A stretch of DNA of 64,000 nucleotides, from NCBI GenBank assembly GCA_905212085.1, contig CAJMDF010000001.1, forward strand, positions 1-64,000, written 5' to 3'. The first letter of the stretch is position 1, and the number at the start of each line of letters is the position of its first letter. Source of the DNA: an uncultured Clostridium sp. GTDB taxonomy: Bacteria > Cyanobacteriota > Vampirovibrionia > Gastranaerophilales > Gastranaerophilaceae. Positions 18,584-26,320 of this stretch are shown here, piece after piece. The position numbers and the translations under genes are program-made. The notes below the pieces were generated by a model. That model did not search any database. It saw nothing but the letters and a program-made list of their open reading frames with translations, and was not told the origin of the DNA.

Positions 18584-19543
18584 TTACTCGTCAAGATTTT
18601 TTATATTTAAATCTATTATTTCGTCGGATAAGCATTTTAAGACTGTTTTTAGATTTTTTACATATTCCTTTTTGCACAAATCTTTTTTGCAAAGAGAAAT
18701 TAATTTATCTGCTTGTAGTTGTGCATTTTGCGGCATATAAGGATTTTCTTCTATTTGTACGGATATTGGATAATGGTGTCGAGAATTGTTACAATAAGAA
18801 CATTCTAATGCAAAGTTTAGAGAATTATTCATCCCTTTCATGCATTTTGGTAATAAATGTTCAAATGTCCCAACTGATGGATGTACAAGATTAAGAGCAA
18901 TTACAGAAGCAGGTTTTCTTGCATTTTTTACGACAAAAGCGCATACTTCATCACTTGATCTTGGTAGACGTCTTGCTATTTCAAGAATTTCATTTTTTAT
19001 TTTTTTATTTTCTAAGTTTCTCGTGATATTTTTTATTTTATGTATAAAAATGCGTCTAGAAAATGGCTTATGCGGTTCAGGATCAAAAATTATGTCATTT
19101 GTTTTAATCATTAATTTTCGGAGTTGTCTGGCTGTTTTTTTAGGTAAAATTCTCCGATAAAAGCTGATTTTATTAAAAATTACGCTCTGAATTTTTACAA
19201 GAGCTAATTCATGTACATCTTTTTTCATCATTAAAAGCTCTTTAAAATTTTTGTCGGGGTATTTTACAGCCATAGTTTTGAACATATTGAATACTTGTTT
19301 TTCAACAGGATGCATAATTTTTTCATATGGCTCTAAAATTGGAATAGCTTCTATTGCAATCCCAGATAGTTTCTTGTCTTCCATTAATTTCATATATTCA
19401 TCTGGGTGCAGCATTTCCATTCCGCAGCACAGGCATGGAATATGAAAATTGAGCAAATTCTTTAATTCTTTTCTTGTCAGAGGAATTTCTGGAATTTTAC
19501 ATTTAAATGAAATATTTTCAGTTTTAACTATTTTCTTCTCCAT
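18584..19543 (-). CDS. HNH endonuclease-like protein with complete zinc site (paralog 2)
   Basis: 319 residues from the ATG at 19543 (a TTG two codons upstream is the alternative; neither has a clear ribosome-binding site). It carries CLCC (C37, C40) near the N-terminus and FEHLLPK...NNSLNFALECSYCNNSR (E228-H229, C248, C251, N252) near the C-terminus, a complete HNH-type metal site with zinc ligands. The leader contains NISFKCK (10-16). It lies 57 bases upstream of its degenerate paralog on the same strand. No toxin-immunity, transposon or restriction partner is adjacent, so its target is unknown. Confidence 0.7.
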   Translation of the reverse strand: MEKKIVKTENISFKCKIPEIPLTRKELKNLLNFHIPCLCCGMEMLHPDEYMKLMEDKKLSGIAIEAIPILEPYEKIMHPVEKQVFNMFKTMAVKYPDKNFKELLMMKKDVHELALVKIQSVIFNKISFYRRILPKKTARQLRKLMIKTNDIIFDPEPHKPFSRRIFIHKIKNITRNLENKKIKNEILEIARRLPRSSDEVCAFVVKNARKPASVIALNLVHPSVGTFEHLLPKCMKGMNNSLNFALECSYCNNSRHHYPISVQIEENPYMPQNAQLQADKLISLCKKDLCKKEYVKNLKTVLKCLSDEIIDLNIKNLDE

Positions 19544-19634
19544 ACGCAACCATCAGGATTAATGTTCAATGTTATTATTCCCGTTTTTATAATTTTTAAA
19601 GCACAGAAAATAGTTATATTTTTTATATTTTAAT

Positions 19635-20243
19635 TTATGCACCCATTGGAGGCGGTTGAATATAAAGAGGTTTAAGTTTTCTCCAGTTGCCCTCATCTTT
19701 TTTATTTTCTGCTAAGTCTGCTAAAATTTCACCAAGAGGGTATTCTTTTTCTTGATAAGATATACCACCTAATAATGGTTGTAATTTATTATCGGTAATT
19801 ACTGTGTAACTCCCTGTTTTTATAATTTCTTGAACTTTGTCTAATTGTACAGCACCTTTAATTTCGTTATCACAATATAGGTATGCACAATTTTTTCTTG
19901 CATCTAAGGCTACAAGAGGATTATTTTCTGCAAGTTTTGATAGAATTTCAAGAGATGAAACCCCTATTGCTTTGCAGTTTAATTGTTGAGCCATTACTCT
20001 TGCTACTGTAACGCAGGCTCTAATACCTGTGAAACTTCCTGGTCCTATATTTACGGCAATTAGATTTACATCTTGAGGTTTTATATTATTAGCAGATAAA
20101 ATTTCTTGCAAGGTAGAAATTAAAAATGCTGAATGATATTTATTATCTTTATTTTCTACAATTTTTGATGCAAGAATTGTAGAATCTCTTTTTAATACCG
20201 CATACATTTTGTCTAAACATGTATCAAATGCTAATGTAATCAT
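19635..20243 (-). CDS. tsaB: tRNA threonylcarbamoyladenosine synthesis protein TsaB
   Basis: 202 residues. The N-terminal ASKHA-type fold starts ITLAFDTCLDKMYAVL, and the family signature NIGPGSFTGIRACVTVARVMAQ is at about 65-86. TsaB forms a complex with TsaD and TsaE for t6A37 formation on ANN-decoding tRNAs. It overlaps tsaE by 4 bases, the last gene of a yebC-diguanylate cyclase-tsaE-tsaB string. The C-terminus ends PLYIQPPPMGA, a usual TsaB ending. tsaD is not in the window. Confidence 0.93.
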   Translation of the reverse strand: MITLAFDTCLDKMYAVLKRDSTILASKIVENKDNKYHSAFLISTLQEILSANNIKPQDVNLIAVNIGPGSFTGIRACVTVARVMAQQLNCKAIGVSSLEILSKLAENNPLVALDARKNCAYLYCDNEIKGAVQLDKVQEIIKTGSYTVITDNKLQPLLGGISYQEKEYPLGEILADLAENKKDEGNWRKLKPLYIQPPPMGA

Positions 20244-20701
20244 TTTGATAATCCCTCTATTATTTCATCTTTGCCTACTGATTCAAACTCATAAGTTCTA
20301 GAATCATCATCATTATATTTTACGTTAATTTTAATATGATTAAAAGGAGCTTCATTTTGGTTAAATTCAGCCCATTCAACGAAAGTGACCTGTTTGCCTT
20401 CAGAATATTCTCTTAATTCATCATAAATAGTTTTAATCCCTTCATTTTCAAGTCTGTATAAATCAAAATGATAAATCGGAATTGAGCCTGTATGATATTC
20501 ATTAAGGATTACAAAACTTGGGCTTGTGACTTTTTCTTTTACATCAAGAGCATCTGCAACGAGTTTTACAAATGCGGTTTTGCCTGCACCGATTTCCCCG
20601 TATAGATTTATAAAACACCCGTTTTTAATGAGGGATGCAAATTTATATGCTAATTTTTTTGTGTCATCTAAGTTATGACAAATTTGTTGGAATTTCTTCA
20701 T
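20240..20701 (-). CDS. tsaE: tRNA threonylcarbamoyladenosine synthesis ATPase TsaE
   Basis: 153 residues from the ATG at 20701, with GAGG just upstream; the open frame runs further up but inside the previous gene. The Walker A is GEIGAGKT, followed by VTSPSFVILNEYHTG, YHFDLYRL and FVEWAEF, all TsaE hallmarks. It overlaps the 3' end of the diguanylate cyclase gene by 29 bases and tsaB by 4, implying coupled translation. TsaE hydrolyses ATP to reset the TsaBD complex. Confidence 0.92.
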   Translation of the reverse strand: MKKFQQICHNLDDTKKLAYKFASLIKNGCFINLYGEIGAGKTAFVKLVADALDVKEKVTSPSFVILNEYHTGSIPIYHFDLYRLENEGIKTIYDELREYSEGKQVTFVEWAEFNQNEAPFNHIKINVKYNDDDSRTYEFESVGKDEIIEGLSK

Positions 20702-22022
20702 AAACCTCTGTCCTGTTCCTTCCGTTATTTTTCGCATTATATAAGGCTTTGTCAGCTTTTTGTAAAAATATTTTTTCGTCATCGCCTGATTTGTATTCAG
20801 AGACTCCTAGACTTATTGTAACATTAATATTTTTTTCGTCAGAATCTGTATTAATTTTTGAGATGTCAATTTGAGTTTTTTCAACAGCTTTTCTAAGTCT
20901 TTGAGCTACCATGTTAGCTTCATCAATTTTTGTATAAGGCAGAATGATAGCGAATTCTTCTCCGCCATATCTTCCTGCAATATCATAATCTCTTAGTTGT
21001 CGTTTTATAACTGCAGATACTGTTTTTAAAACCAAATCACCTGTTGCATGACCATATGTGTCATTAACATTTTTAAAGTAATCTATGTCAATCATAATGG
21101 CACAAAGATTTCTTTTTTGACGTTTTGCACTTGATACTTCTTGTTTAATACGTTCTTCTAGTTGTCTGCGGTTATAAAAACTTGTTAGAGCATCTAATGT
21201 CGCGTGTTTTAGAATTTCTGCATAAACATTAGCTCTGTTAATAGTCGTTGCAGCCTGATTTGTAAGCTGTTCAATATAGCTGATTTCTTTTTCGCTTAGA
21301 ATGTTTTCTGTACTTTTAGTTACAATACAGCCTAAGAGTTGATTTTCACTAATTAGCGGGAATAAACCTATTTTTTTGTCAGGTGTGAGTATGTATTCAG
21401 AGCTGTTGTTTATGCATTTTAACAGCTCAAATATCTTTTCATCTTTGCAGGCAGAAGGCCATACAAGTTTGTTATTTATAAAAATATAGATTAAATGTTC
21501 ACATACAAACTTATCAATCATTTCTCCGATGATTGGGATTATATAACTTGTTTCATATTGAGTTTCAATAATTTTTGCAATATTTTTCATTGCATCGTGA
21601 AAATCAATATTTTTTTGCATTTTATCAGATAGAATTATATTTTGAATTTTTAGAGAAATTAAAAAAGATGCAATTTTTAAAAATTCAATAGTATCATTAT
21701 CCGGAATTTCTTTGAATTCAAGCATTCCAATAAGTTTTTGGCCTTGGTAAAGCCCGTAAAAAAGTTCATTATTTTCTTTTATGAAATTATTTTCCTTCAA
21801 TTCTCCAAAAATTTTATATAAATTTTTGGTATTTTCTTTTTTATAAAATTCATCAATAGAAATCCAGCTTTTAGAAAAATCCCTGAGAGTATCTGATGTT
21901 GAATCGAATATGAAAATATTTACAGAACCGAATATATCCTCAAGAACACGTGTAATACCTATAGCATTACACGTGTCATTAAGTTTTATTGATAAGTTTT
22001 CTATATATTTAAAATTCTGCAT
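20673..22022 (-). CDS. Diguanylate cyclase with two N-terminal GAF-like regions
   Basis: 449 residues. The GGDEF domain (about 270-445) has D-I-D-Y-F-K, NDTYGHATGD and GGEEF (353-357), plus an RxxD inhibitory site (R344-D347) at the normal 5-residue spacing, so it should make c-di-GMP and be product-inhibited. Residues 1-125 and 140-265 look like GAF sensor domains. It is soluble, with no membrane segment. It is overlapped by 1 base with yebC upstream and 29 bases with tsaE downstream, so a signalling enzyme is fixed inside a translation-related operon. Flagella and type IV pili elsewhere in the window are plausible outputs. Confidence 0.93.
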   Translation of the reverse strand: MQNFKYIENLSIKLNDTCNAIGITRVLEDIFGSVNIFIFDSTSDTLRDFSKSWISIDEFYKKENTKNLYKIFGELKENNFIKENNELFYGLYQGQKLIGMLEFKEIPDNDTIEFLKIASFLISLKIQNIILSDKMQKNIDFHDAMKNIAKIIETQYETSYIIPIIGEMIDKFVCEHLIYIFINNKLVWPSACKDEKIFELLKCINNSSEYILTPDKKIGLFPLISENQLLGCIVTKSTENILSEKEISYIEQLTNQAATTINRANVYAEILKHATLDALTSFYNRRQLEERIKQEVSSAKRQKRNLCAIMIDIDYFKNVNDTYGHATGDLVLKTVSAVIKRQLRDYDIAGRYGGEEFAIILPYTKIDEANMVAQRLRKAVEKTQIDISKINTDSDEKNINVTISLGVSEYKSGDDEKIFLQKADKALYNAKNNGRNRTEVYEEIPTNLS

Positions 22023-22771
22023 TAAGCTTCCAGTTTTTGTAAAATCTCATCTGAAATATCAAAGTTAGCATAAACATTTTGAACATCATCATGTTCTTCT
22101 AATTTTTCTAATAATTTCAATATTTGATCAGCAGTTTTTTCATCTGTGATTTCAATTGTATTTTGAGGAATTCTTGTAAGATCAGCAGATTCACTTTTAA
22201 ATCCTGCAGCTTCAAGACCTTCTACAACGTTTTGGAAGTTTTCAGGAGATGTGATAACTTTATATTGTCCGTCTTCTTCTGTCACATCTAAAGCATCTAA
22301 ACTGATTGCAGCTTCAAATAATTTATCAAAATCAACGTCATCACTGAATGTGATTACCCCTCGTTGATCGAACATCCAGCCTACACAGCCTGTAGCACCT
22401 AAACTACCATTATATTTTGTGAAGAAACTTCTGATATCTCCGGCTGTTCTATTTCTGTTATCTGTCATTGCTTCTACTACAACAGCAACGCCGCCTGGAG
22501 CGTATCCTTCATAAATTAATTCTTCATAATTATCTGAAGCTCCGGCTCCAGCTCCTTTTTCAATAGCTCTTTTAATATTATCATTTGGTAATCCTGCTGC
22601 TTTTGCTTTTTCTATAGCTGTTCTTAATCTGAAATTCCCTGCAGGGTCAGGACCGCCAAGTCTTGCTGATACGATTAATTCTCTTGAATATTTTTGGAAT
22701 ACAACAGCTCTTTGAGAATCTACTTTTGCTTTTTTGTGTTTAATGGTTGACCATTTTGAGTGTCCTGACAT
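22022..22771 (-). CDS. yebC: YebC/PmpR-family protein (TACO1-like)
   Basis: 249 residues starting MSGHSKWSTIKHKKAKVDSQR, the family signature, followed by NFRLRTAIEKAKAAGLPNDNI and GGVAVVVEAMTDNRNRTAGDIRS. Full length. It is annotated either as a DNA-binding regulator or, from newer work on the family, as a translation factor helping ribosomes through proline-rich stretches. Its ATG overlaps nothing upstream; its stop overlaps the cyclase ATG (TTAATG). It heads the four-gene operon behind an extended -10 promoter. Confidence 0.95.
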   Translation of the reverse strand: MSGHSKWSTIKHKKAKVDSQRAVVFQKYSRELIVSARLGGPDPAGNFRLRTAIEKAKAAGLPNDNIKRAIEKGAGAGASDNYEELIYEGYAPGGVAVVVEAMTDNRNRTAGDIRSFFTKYNGSLGATGCVGWMFDQRGVITFSDDVDFDKLFEAAISLDALDVTEEDGQYKVITSPENFQNVVEGLEAAGFKSESADLTRIPQNTIEITDEKTADQILKLLEKLEEHDDVQNVYANFDISDEILQKLEA

Positions 22772-22813
22772 ATTTATTACCTCTTTTCAAATTAATTATT
22801 ACTTTCTGATATT

Positions 22814-22824
22814 ATTTTAGCACA
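22814..22824 (-). promoter_or_regulatory. Extended -10 promoter element of the yebC operon
   Basis: On the minus strand the element reads TGTGCTAAAAT, identical to the purA element, about 43 bases before the ATG. Confidence 0.55.
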
Positions 22825-22880
22825 AAAACTATAGAATAAAGATATGGTAAAGAAATTTGTCAGTAAGGTACGAGAAATTT

Positions 22881-23498
22881 TTAATTTAATGTTTTGCCAT
22901 GCAAATCTGTTCCGCCTGTTTTTATTAGATCATATTTATTAGCAATTCTTTCGACTTCTTTTGCTGTATGAAATTTTATAATCCCTCTGTGGCGTTTATA
23001 TGGATAATACACTTCAAGCCCGTCAAGACCGTATGAAATAAGCTTTTTTACGAATTTTTCAAGATTTATAGCCCAACAACAAGCAGGGTGAGCTAATACT
23101 GCAATTCCTCCTGCATTATGGATTGCTTGTATTAGTTTTTTTATATTTCTGGTTGAAAAAATTCTTATAATATCTAATTCTGTTTCTTTTTTGTTTTTTG
23201 CACAGAATGATTGGAGTTCTATGTTATTTACATCAATATCATATGCTAATAGATGCATAAATACATAACCGCACCAAACATCAAATTCAATACCTGGAAT
23301 TATTATATTTTCTTTAAGAATATCTGTTTTTTTATAGGCTTCAAGTGTGTTATGATCGCAAAAAGCAATTTTTTTATATCCGAGTTCTTTTGCTTGTCTA
23401 AGTATTTCATTTACATCTCCTTCGCCGTCTGAAAATGTTGAATGGAGATGTAGATTAACTTTTTTATTTATAAAATCTTCTTTTGTAAAATTTTCCAT
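22881..23498 (-). CDS. PHP-domain metal-dependent phosphoesterase
   Basis: 205 residues from the ATG at 23498 (TTG at 23522 is less likely because it overlaps a TATAAT box at 23514-23519). PHP metal motifs are visible: NLHLHSTFSDGEG, FCDHNTLEAY, PGIEFD, VLAHP and a terminal GGTDLHG. This matches the short YciV/RNase AM-like or histidinol-phosphatase-like PHP proteins. Only about 8 bases would separate the predicted transcription start from the ATG, and no ribosome-binding site is seen. It ends soon after the last motif, so it is compact. The substrate is unknown; single-strand nucleic acid 5' ends or a phosphoester metabolite are possibilities. Confidence 0.82.
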   Translation of the reverse strand: MENFTKEDFINKKVNLHLHSTFSDGEGDVNEILRQAKELGYKKIAFCDHNTLEAYKKTDILKENIIIPGIEFDVWCGYVFMHLLAYDIDVNNIELQSFCAKNKKETELDIIRIFSTRNIKKLIQAIHNAGGIAVLAHPACCWAINLEKFVKKLISYGLDGLEVYYPYKRHRGIIKFHTAKEVERIANKYDLIKTGGTDLHGKTLN

Positions 23499-23549
23499 AT
23501 TTGTACTAAAATTATTATACAATAAATGAAAAATTTTAACAGGAGAGAT

Positions 23550-24551
23550 ATGGCAAAAGAAGATAAAAGTGTTTGGTTAATATTTTTTGAAGGTATAAAA
23601 ATTTATGCGTTAAATATTCATAAATTTTTCTTGTATATGGCATTTCCTGTTTTAGGTCAATTGTTAGGTCTTTTTATGATATTCGGCTTAACTTATTGGT
23701 ATACAGAAAACTTTCAGGACTTGACAGTTAAATATCCGGCTTTGAATGATTTTTCTACAATGCTTTTATGTATAATTCTTTCTGTAGTTCCCGGTTTGTT
23801 AATTTGGGCAAGAGCGTTTTGGGATTATTTAGTTTCTTATGGCGCATTGAATTCTATGACTGATGGGTACTTAAATACAGGCAGAGTTTATGATTTTAAG
23901 GCTCATAATTCGGTTGTTACTAAAAAGACTTTTTCATTTATTGCTTTGTGGTTTTTATTTAGTATATTTACAATAATTTCGGTAATTCCTGTATTTTGGA
24001 TTATAGGTTTTGTATTTTTTATTTACTTTATACTTATATTCCAGGTATTTGCATTTGAAAACGGATTATCACCTATAGGTTATTTTAGAAGAAGTTTACA
24101 GTTAGTAAAAGGAAAATTCTCAAGAACATTTTTATTAATGACTTTATTGACAGTTTTTACTTATTATTTCTTGACTGCAGGTTTAGGTGTCGTATTTGAT
24201 GCTCTTAATTTTACAAAACCTATTGCAAAAATGTTTGAGGCTTGGTCTTATTCATTGCCGTTGGAATACATTGAAAAATTTAATATTACTCCTGCTTTGA
24301 TTGGGAATGAACTTGTAAAACAGATTATATTTTTCTTGGTAATAGGCTTTACTCTTCCTATAAGAAGTATTTGTTGGACTTTATGGTATAACAATTTAGC
24401 GAAAGATAGTGATATATCTATGGAAAAGCCTCAGCGTAAGCCAAGAAAAAATAATTCTAAAAAAATTGTTGCGAAAACTTTCAAGATTGAAAAAAGAGGT
24501 ATTGATCCAGAAATAATCAGACGTGCAAGATTGGAAGATGATGAGTACTAA
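23550..24551 (+). CDS. Multi-pass membrane protein of unknown function
   Basis: 333 residues from the ATG at 23550, directly behind AGGAGAG. About five or six hydrophobic segments are seen (near residues 25-50, 75-100, 130-165, 190-220, 265-290). The C-terminal 50 residues are cytosolic and very basic (KPQRKPRKNNSKKIVAK). The pattern is like the DUF4013 / YciC-type glycerophosphoryl membrane proteins, but I cannot name the family. It is followed after 3 bases by a small zinc-ribbon protein and then rph, so it leads that operon. Confidence 0.75.
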   Translation: MAKEDKSVWLIFFEGIKIYALNIHKFFLYMAFPVLGQLLGLFMIFGLTYWYTENFQDLTVKYPALNDFSTMLLCIILSVVPGLLIWARAFWDYLVSYGALNSMTDGYLNTGRVYDFKAHNSVVTKKTFSFIALWFLFSIFTIISVIPVFWIIGFVFFIYFILIFQVFAFENGLSPIGYFRRSLQLVKGKFSRTFLLMTLLTVFTYYFLTAGLGVVFDALNFTKPIAKMFEAWSYSLPLEYIEKFNITPALIGNELVKQIIFFLVIGFTLPIRSICWTLWYNNLAKDSDISMEKPQRKPRKNNSKKIVAKTFKIEKRGIDPEIIRRARLEDDEY

Positions 24552-24554
24552 ATT

Positions 24555-24788
24555 ATGTTTATTTGTAAGAATTGCAAATCTATAGATAAGTTTGAATTGA
24601 TGTTTTCTCCTGATTACAGGGGAGATAAAGTTTTTTTGCAAGAATACAATAAAGATGGTGATATTGTAATTACAGTTGATGGTTATAAATTTATTCCTGA
24701 TTTGCAATTTATGAATGACCATGCAGTATGTAAATATTGCGGGCAAATTTATATGTGGGATTATGAAGGTAAAAATTATAATTCATAA
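24555..24788 (+). CDS. Small zinc-ribbon protein
   Basis: 77 residues with C-K-N-C (4-7) and C-K-Y-C (59-62), two knuckles of a likely zinc ribbon flanking a beta-rich middle. No family is recognised. It sits 3 bases after the membrane protein gene and 12 bases before rph; AAGGA of the rph site lies just after its stop. Spacing suggests cotranscription. It may be an RNA- or protein-binding accessory of rph, which is only an inference from context. Confidence 0.7.
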   Translation: MFICKNCKSIDKFELMFSPDYRGDKVFLQEYNKDGDIVITVDGYKFIPDLQFMNDHAVCKYCGQIYMWDYEGKNYNS

Positions 24789-24800
24789 GAAAGGACAAAT

Positions 24801-25505
24801 ATGAAAAGAGAAGGTAGAGCAAATAACGAAACTAGAGAAATCAAGTTTATAAAGGATTATACAAAGCATGCATTAGGATCTGTTTTGGTACAATTTGGGG
24901 ATACAAAAGTAATAACAACAGCATCTGTGGAAGAAGGAAAACCAAAATGGATGGATAAAGATGAAAAAAGAGGTTGGATAACCGCAGAATATTCACTTTT
25001 ACCTTCAGCTCCAAATACAAGATGCCAAAGAGAAAGAACAAAAATTTCAGGCAGAACTCAGGAAATTCAAAGACTTATCGGCAGAAGTCTAAGAGCTTGT
25101 GTTGACTTAGAAAAAATGACCGATTTAACAATAACAATTGATGCAGATGTAATTCAAGCGGATGGTGGTACTCGTACTGCAAGTATTTGTGGCGGTTTTT
25201 TGGCATTAAAAATTGCAGTTGAGAAATTGTTGGCTAACGGTACGTTAAAAGAAGATCCTATAATTGAGCCGATTGGTGCAATATCTGCAGGTATTGTCGA
25301 TGGAGAAGTCAGACTTGATTTAGATTATATCGAAGATTCTCATGCGCAAGTCGACAGTAATGTTGTTTTGACAAAAAGCGGAAAAATTATAGAATTCCAA
25401 ACTACAGCAGAAGGTGAACCTTATGAACAAGCGAAAATGATTGAAATTTTTAATGTTGCTCAAGAGGGAATAAAAAAAATAGTTGCGATGTATGATTTAG
25501 TTTAG
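24801..25505 (+). CDS. rph: Ribonuclease PH
   Basis: 234 residues, normal length. Family motifs: MKREGRANNETREIKF at the start, GSVLVQFGDTKVITTASVEE, PSAPNTRCQRERTKISGRTQEIQRLIGRSLRA and QADGGTRTASICGGFLAL. It is the phosphorolytic 3'-5' exoribonuclease that trims CCA-flanking tRNA ends. AAAGGA lies 6 bases before the ATG. This is the only tRNA 3'-processing gene in the window and is in line with the two genes before it. Confidence 0.97.
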   Translation: MKREGRANNETREIKFIKDYTKHALGSVLVQFGDTKVITTASVEEGKPKWMDKDEKRGWITAEYSLLPSAPNTRCQRERTKISGRTQEIQRLIGRSLRACVDLEKMTDLTITIDADVIQADGGTRTASICGGFLALKIAVEKLLANGTLKEDPIIEPIGAISAGIVDGEVRLDLDYIEDSHAQVDSNVVLTKSGKIIEFQTTAEGEPYEQAKMIEIFNVAQEGIKKIVAMYDLV

Positions 25506-25579
25506 TATAATATTTATTATTTCGATAAAAGGTTTTTATTTTATAATTGCTTGACTCCAAGTCAGCAGAAAGGGGAAAA

Positions 25580-25885
25580 ATGAAAAAACTATTAATTGCA
25601 TCTTTAATCCTTGTTATGAGCAGTGCAGCATCTGTATATGCAGCAGATTCTCAATCTACTACTTATACAGAGCGTTTTATTCAAAAGCATACTCAAAAAA
25701 TTGTTGACAAAGAAAAACAATTGCAAGAACAACAACAAGCTCGCGAAGATGCTCGTTTGAAACAAAAAGAAGAACTTCAAAAGAAATTAGAAGCAGACAG
25801 AAAAGCACGTGAAGATGCTGCAAATGCAAGAAAACAAAAATTTGAACAAAAGAAACAGTTGTTTAACCAATTAATTTCTGAATAA
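25580..25885 (+). CDS. Small exported charged coiled-coil protein (tandem paralog A)
   Basis: 101 residues from the ATG at 25580, behind AAAGGGG. A clear Sec signal peptide (MKKLLIASLILVMSSAASVYA|AD) is followed by about 80 residues of K/E/Q/R-rich helix with heptad character. No Cys and no lipobox. It shares its layout with the next gene, so the two are probably diverged duplicates. Export to the periplasm or cell surface is likely. Function is unknown; charged coiled coils like this may stiffen or tether envelope structures. Confidence 0.7.
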   Translation: MKKLLIASLILVMSSAASVYAADSQSTTYTERFIQKHTQKIVDKEKQLQEQQQAREDARLKQKEELQKKLEADRKAREDAANARKQKFEQKKQLFNQLISE

Positions 25886-25909
25886 GTTTAATTAATAAGG
25901 AGAATTATT

Positions 25910-26233
25910 ATGAAAAAGAAATTAGCTGCTTTATTAGCAATTGCTGTGATTTCTATGTCTTCAGTGTACGCTGCAGAAACTCAAGGTCCTGTATCAAGAT
26001 GGCTAGATAATGTTACAGGAAAAGTATCTCAAAAGGAACAATCAGCTTATCAAAAACAGCAAGAAAAACAACAAAAAATTGCAGCAAAGAAAAAAGCAAG
26101 AGAACAAAAACTTGCACAAAAAAAAGCTAAAGCTAAACAAAAAGAATTAGAAAGAAAAAAGAAAGCTGCAGAAAGACAAAAAAAGATTGAGAAAAAGAAA
26201 CAGCAATTTAAAGATTTATTCTCAAAAGATTAA
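25910..26233 (+). CDS. Small exported Lys-rich coiled-coil protein (tandem paralog B)
   Basis: 107 residues. Signal peptide MKKKLAALLAIAVISMSSVYA|AE, then TQGPVSRWLDNVTGKVSQKEQ and a long run of alternating K/Q/E/R. It has far more Lys than Glu, so the mature protein is extremely basic. AAGGAG lies 8 bases before the ATG. It follows paralog A by 24 bases and ends at a strong terminator, so the pair is a two-gene unit. A very basic exported helix could bind anionic envelope polymers or nucleic acid; that is speculative. Confidence 0.7.
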   Translation: MKKKLAALLAIAVISMSSVYAAETQGPVSRWLDNVTGKVSQKEQSAYQKQQEKQQKIAAKKKAREQKLAQKKAKAKQKELERKKKAAERQKKIEKKKQQFKDLFSKD

Positions 26234-26238
26234 TAATT

Positions 26239-26269
26239 AAAAAGGTACTTTTATAAAAGTACCTTTTTT
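26239..26269 (+). terminator. Rho-independent terminator
   Basis: Arms AAAAGGTACTTTT and AAAAGTACCTTTT run straight into T6, closing the two-gene Lys-rich unit before ilvB. Confidence 0.9.
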
Positions 26270-26285
26270 GCATTCATGGATACTC

Positions 26286-26296
26286 TGTGATACAAT
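26286..26296 (+). promoter_or_regulatory. Extended -10 promoter element of ilvB
   Basis: TGTGATACAAT lies 24 bases before the ilvB ATG and fits the TGTG-n-TA pattern also seen before purA, yebC and padR. Confidence 0.5.
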
Positions 26297-26320
26297 GATT
26301 ATATAATTGGAGTTATATAT

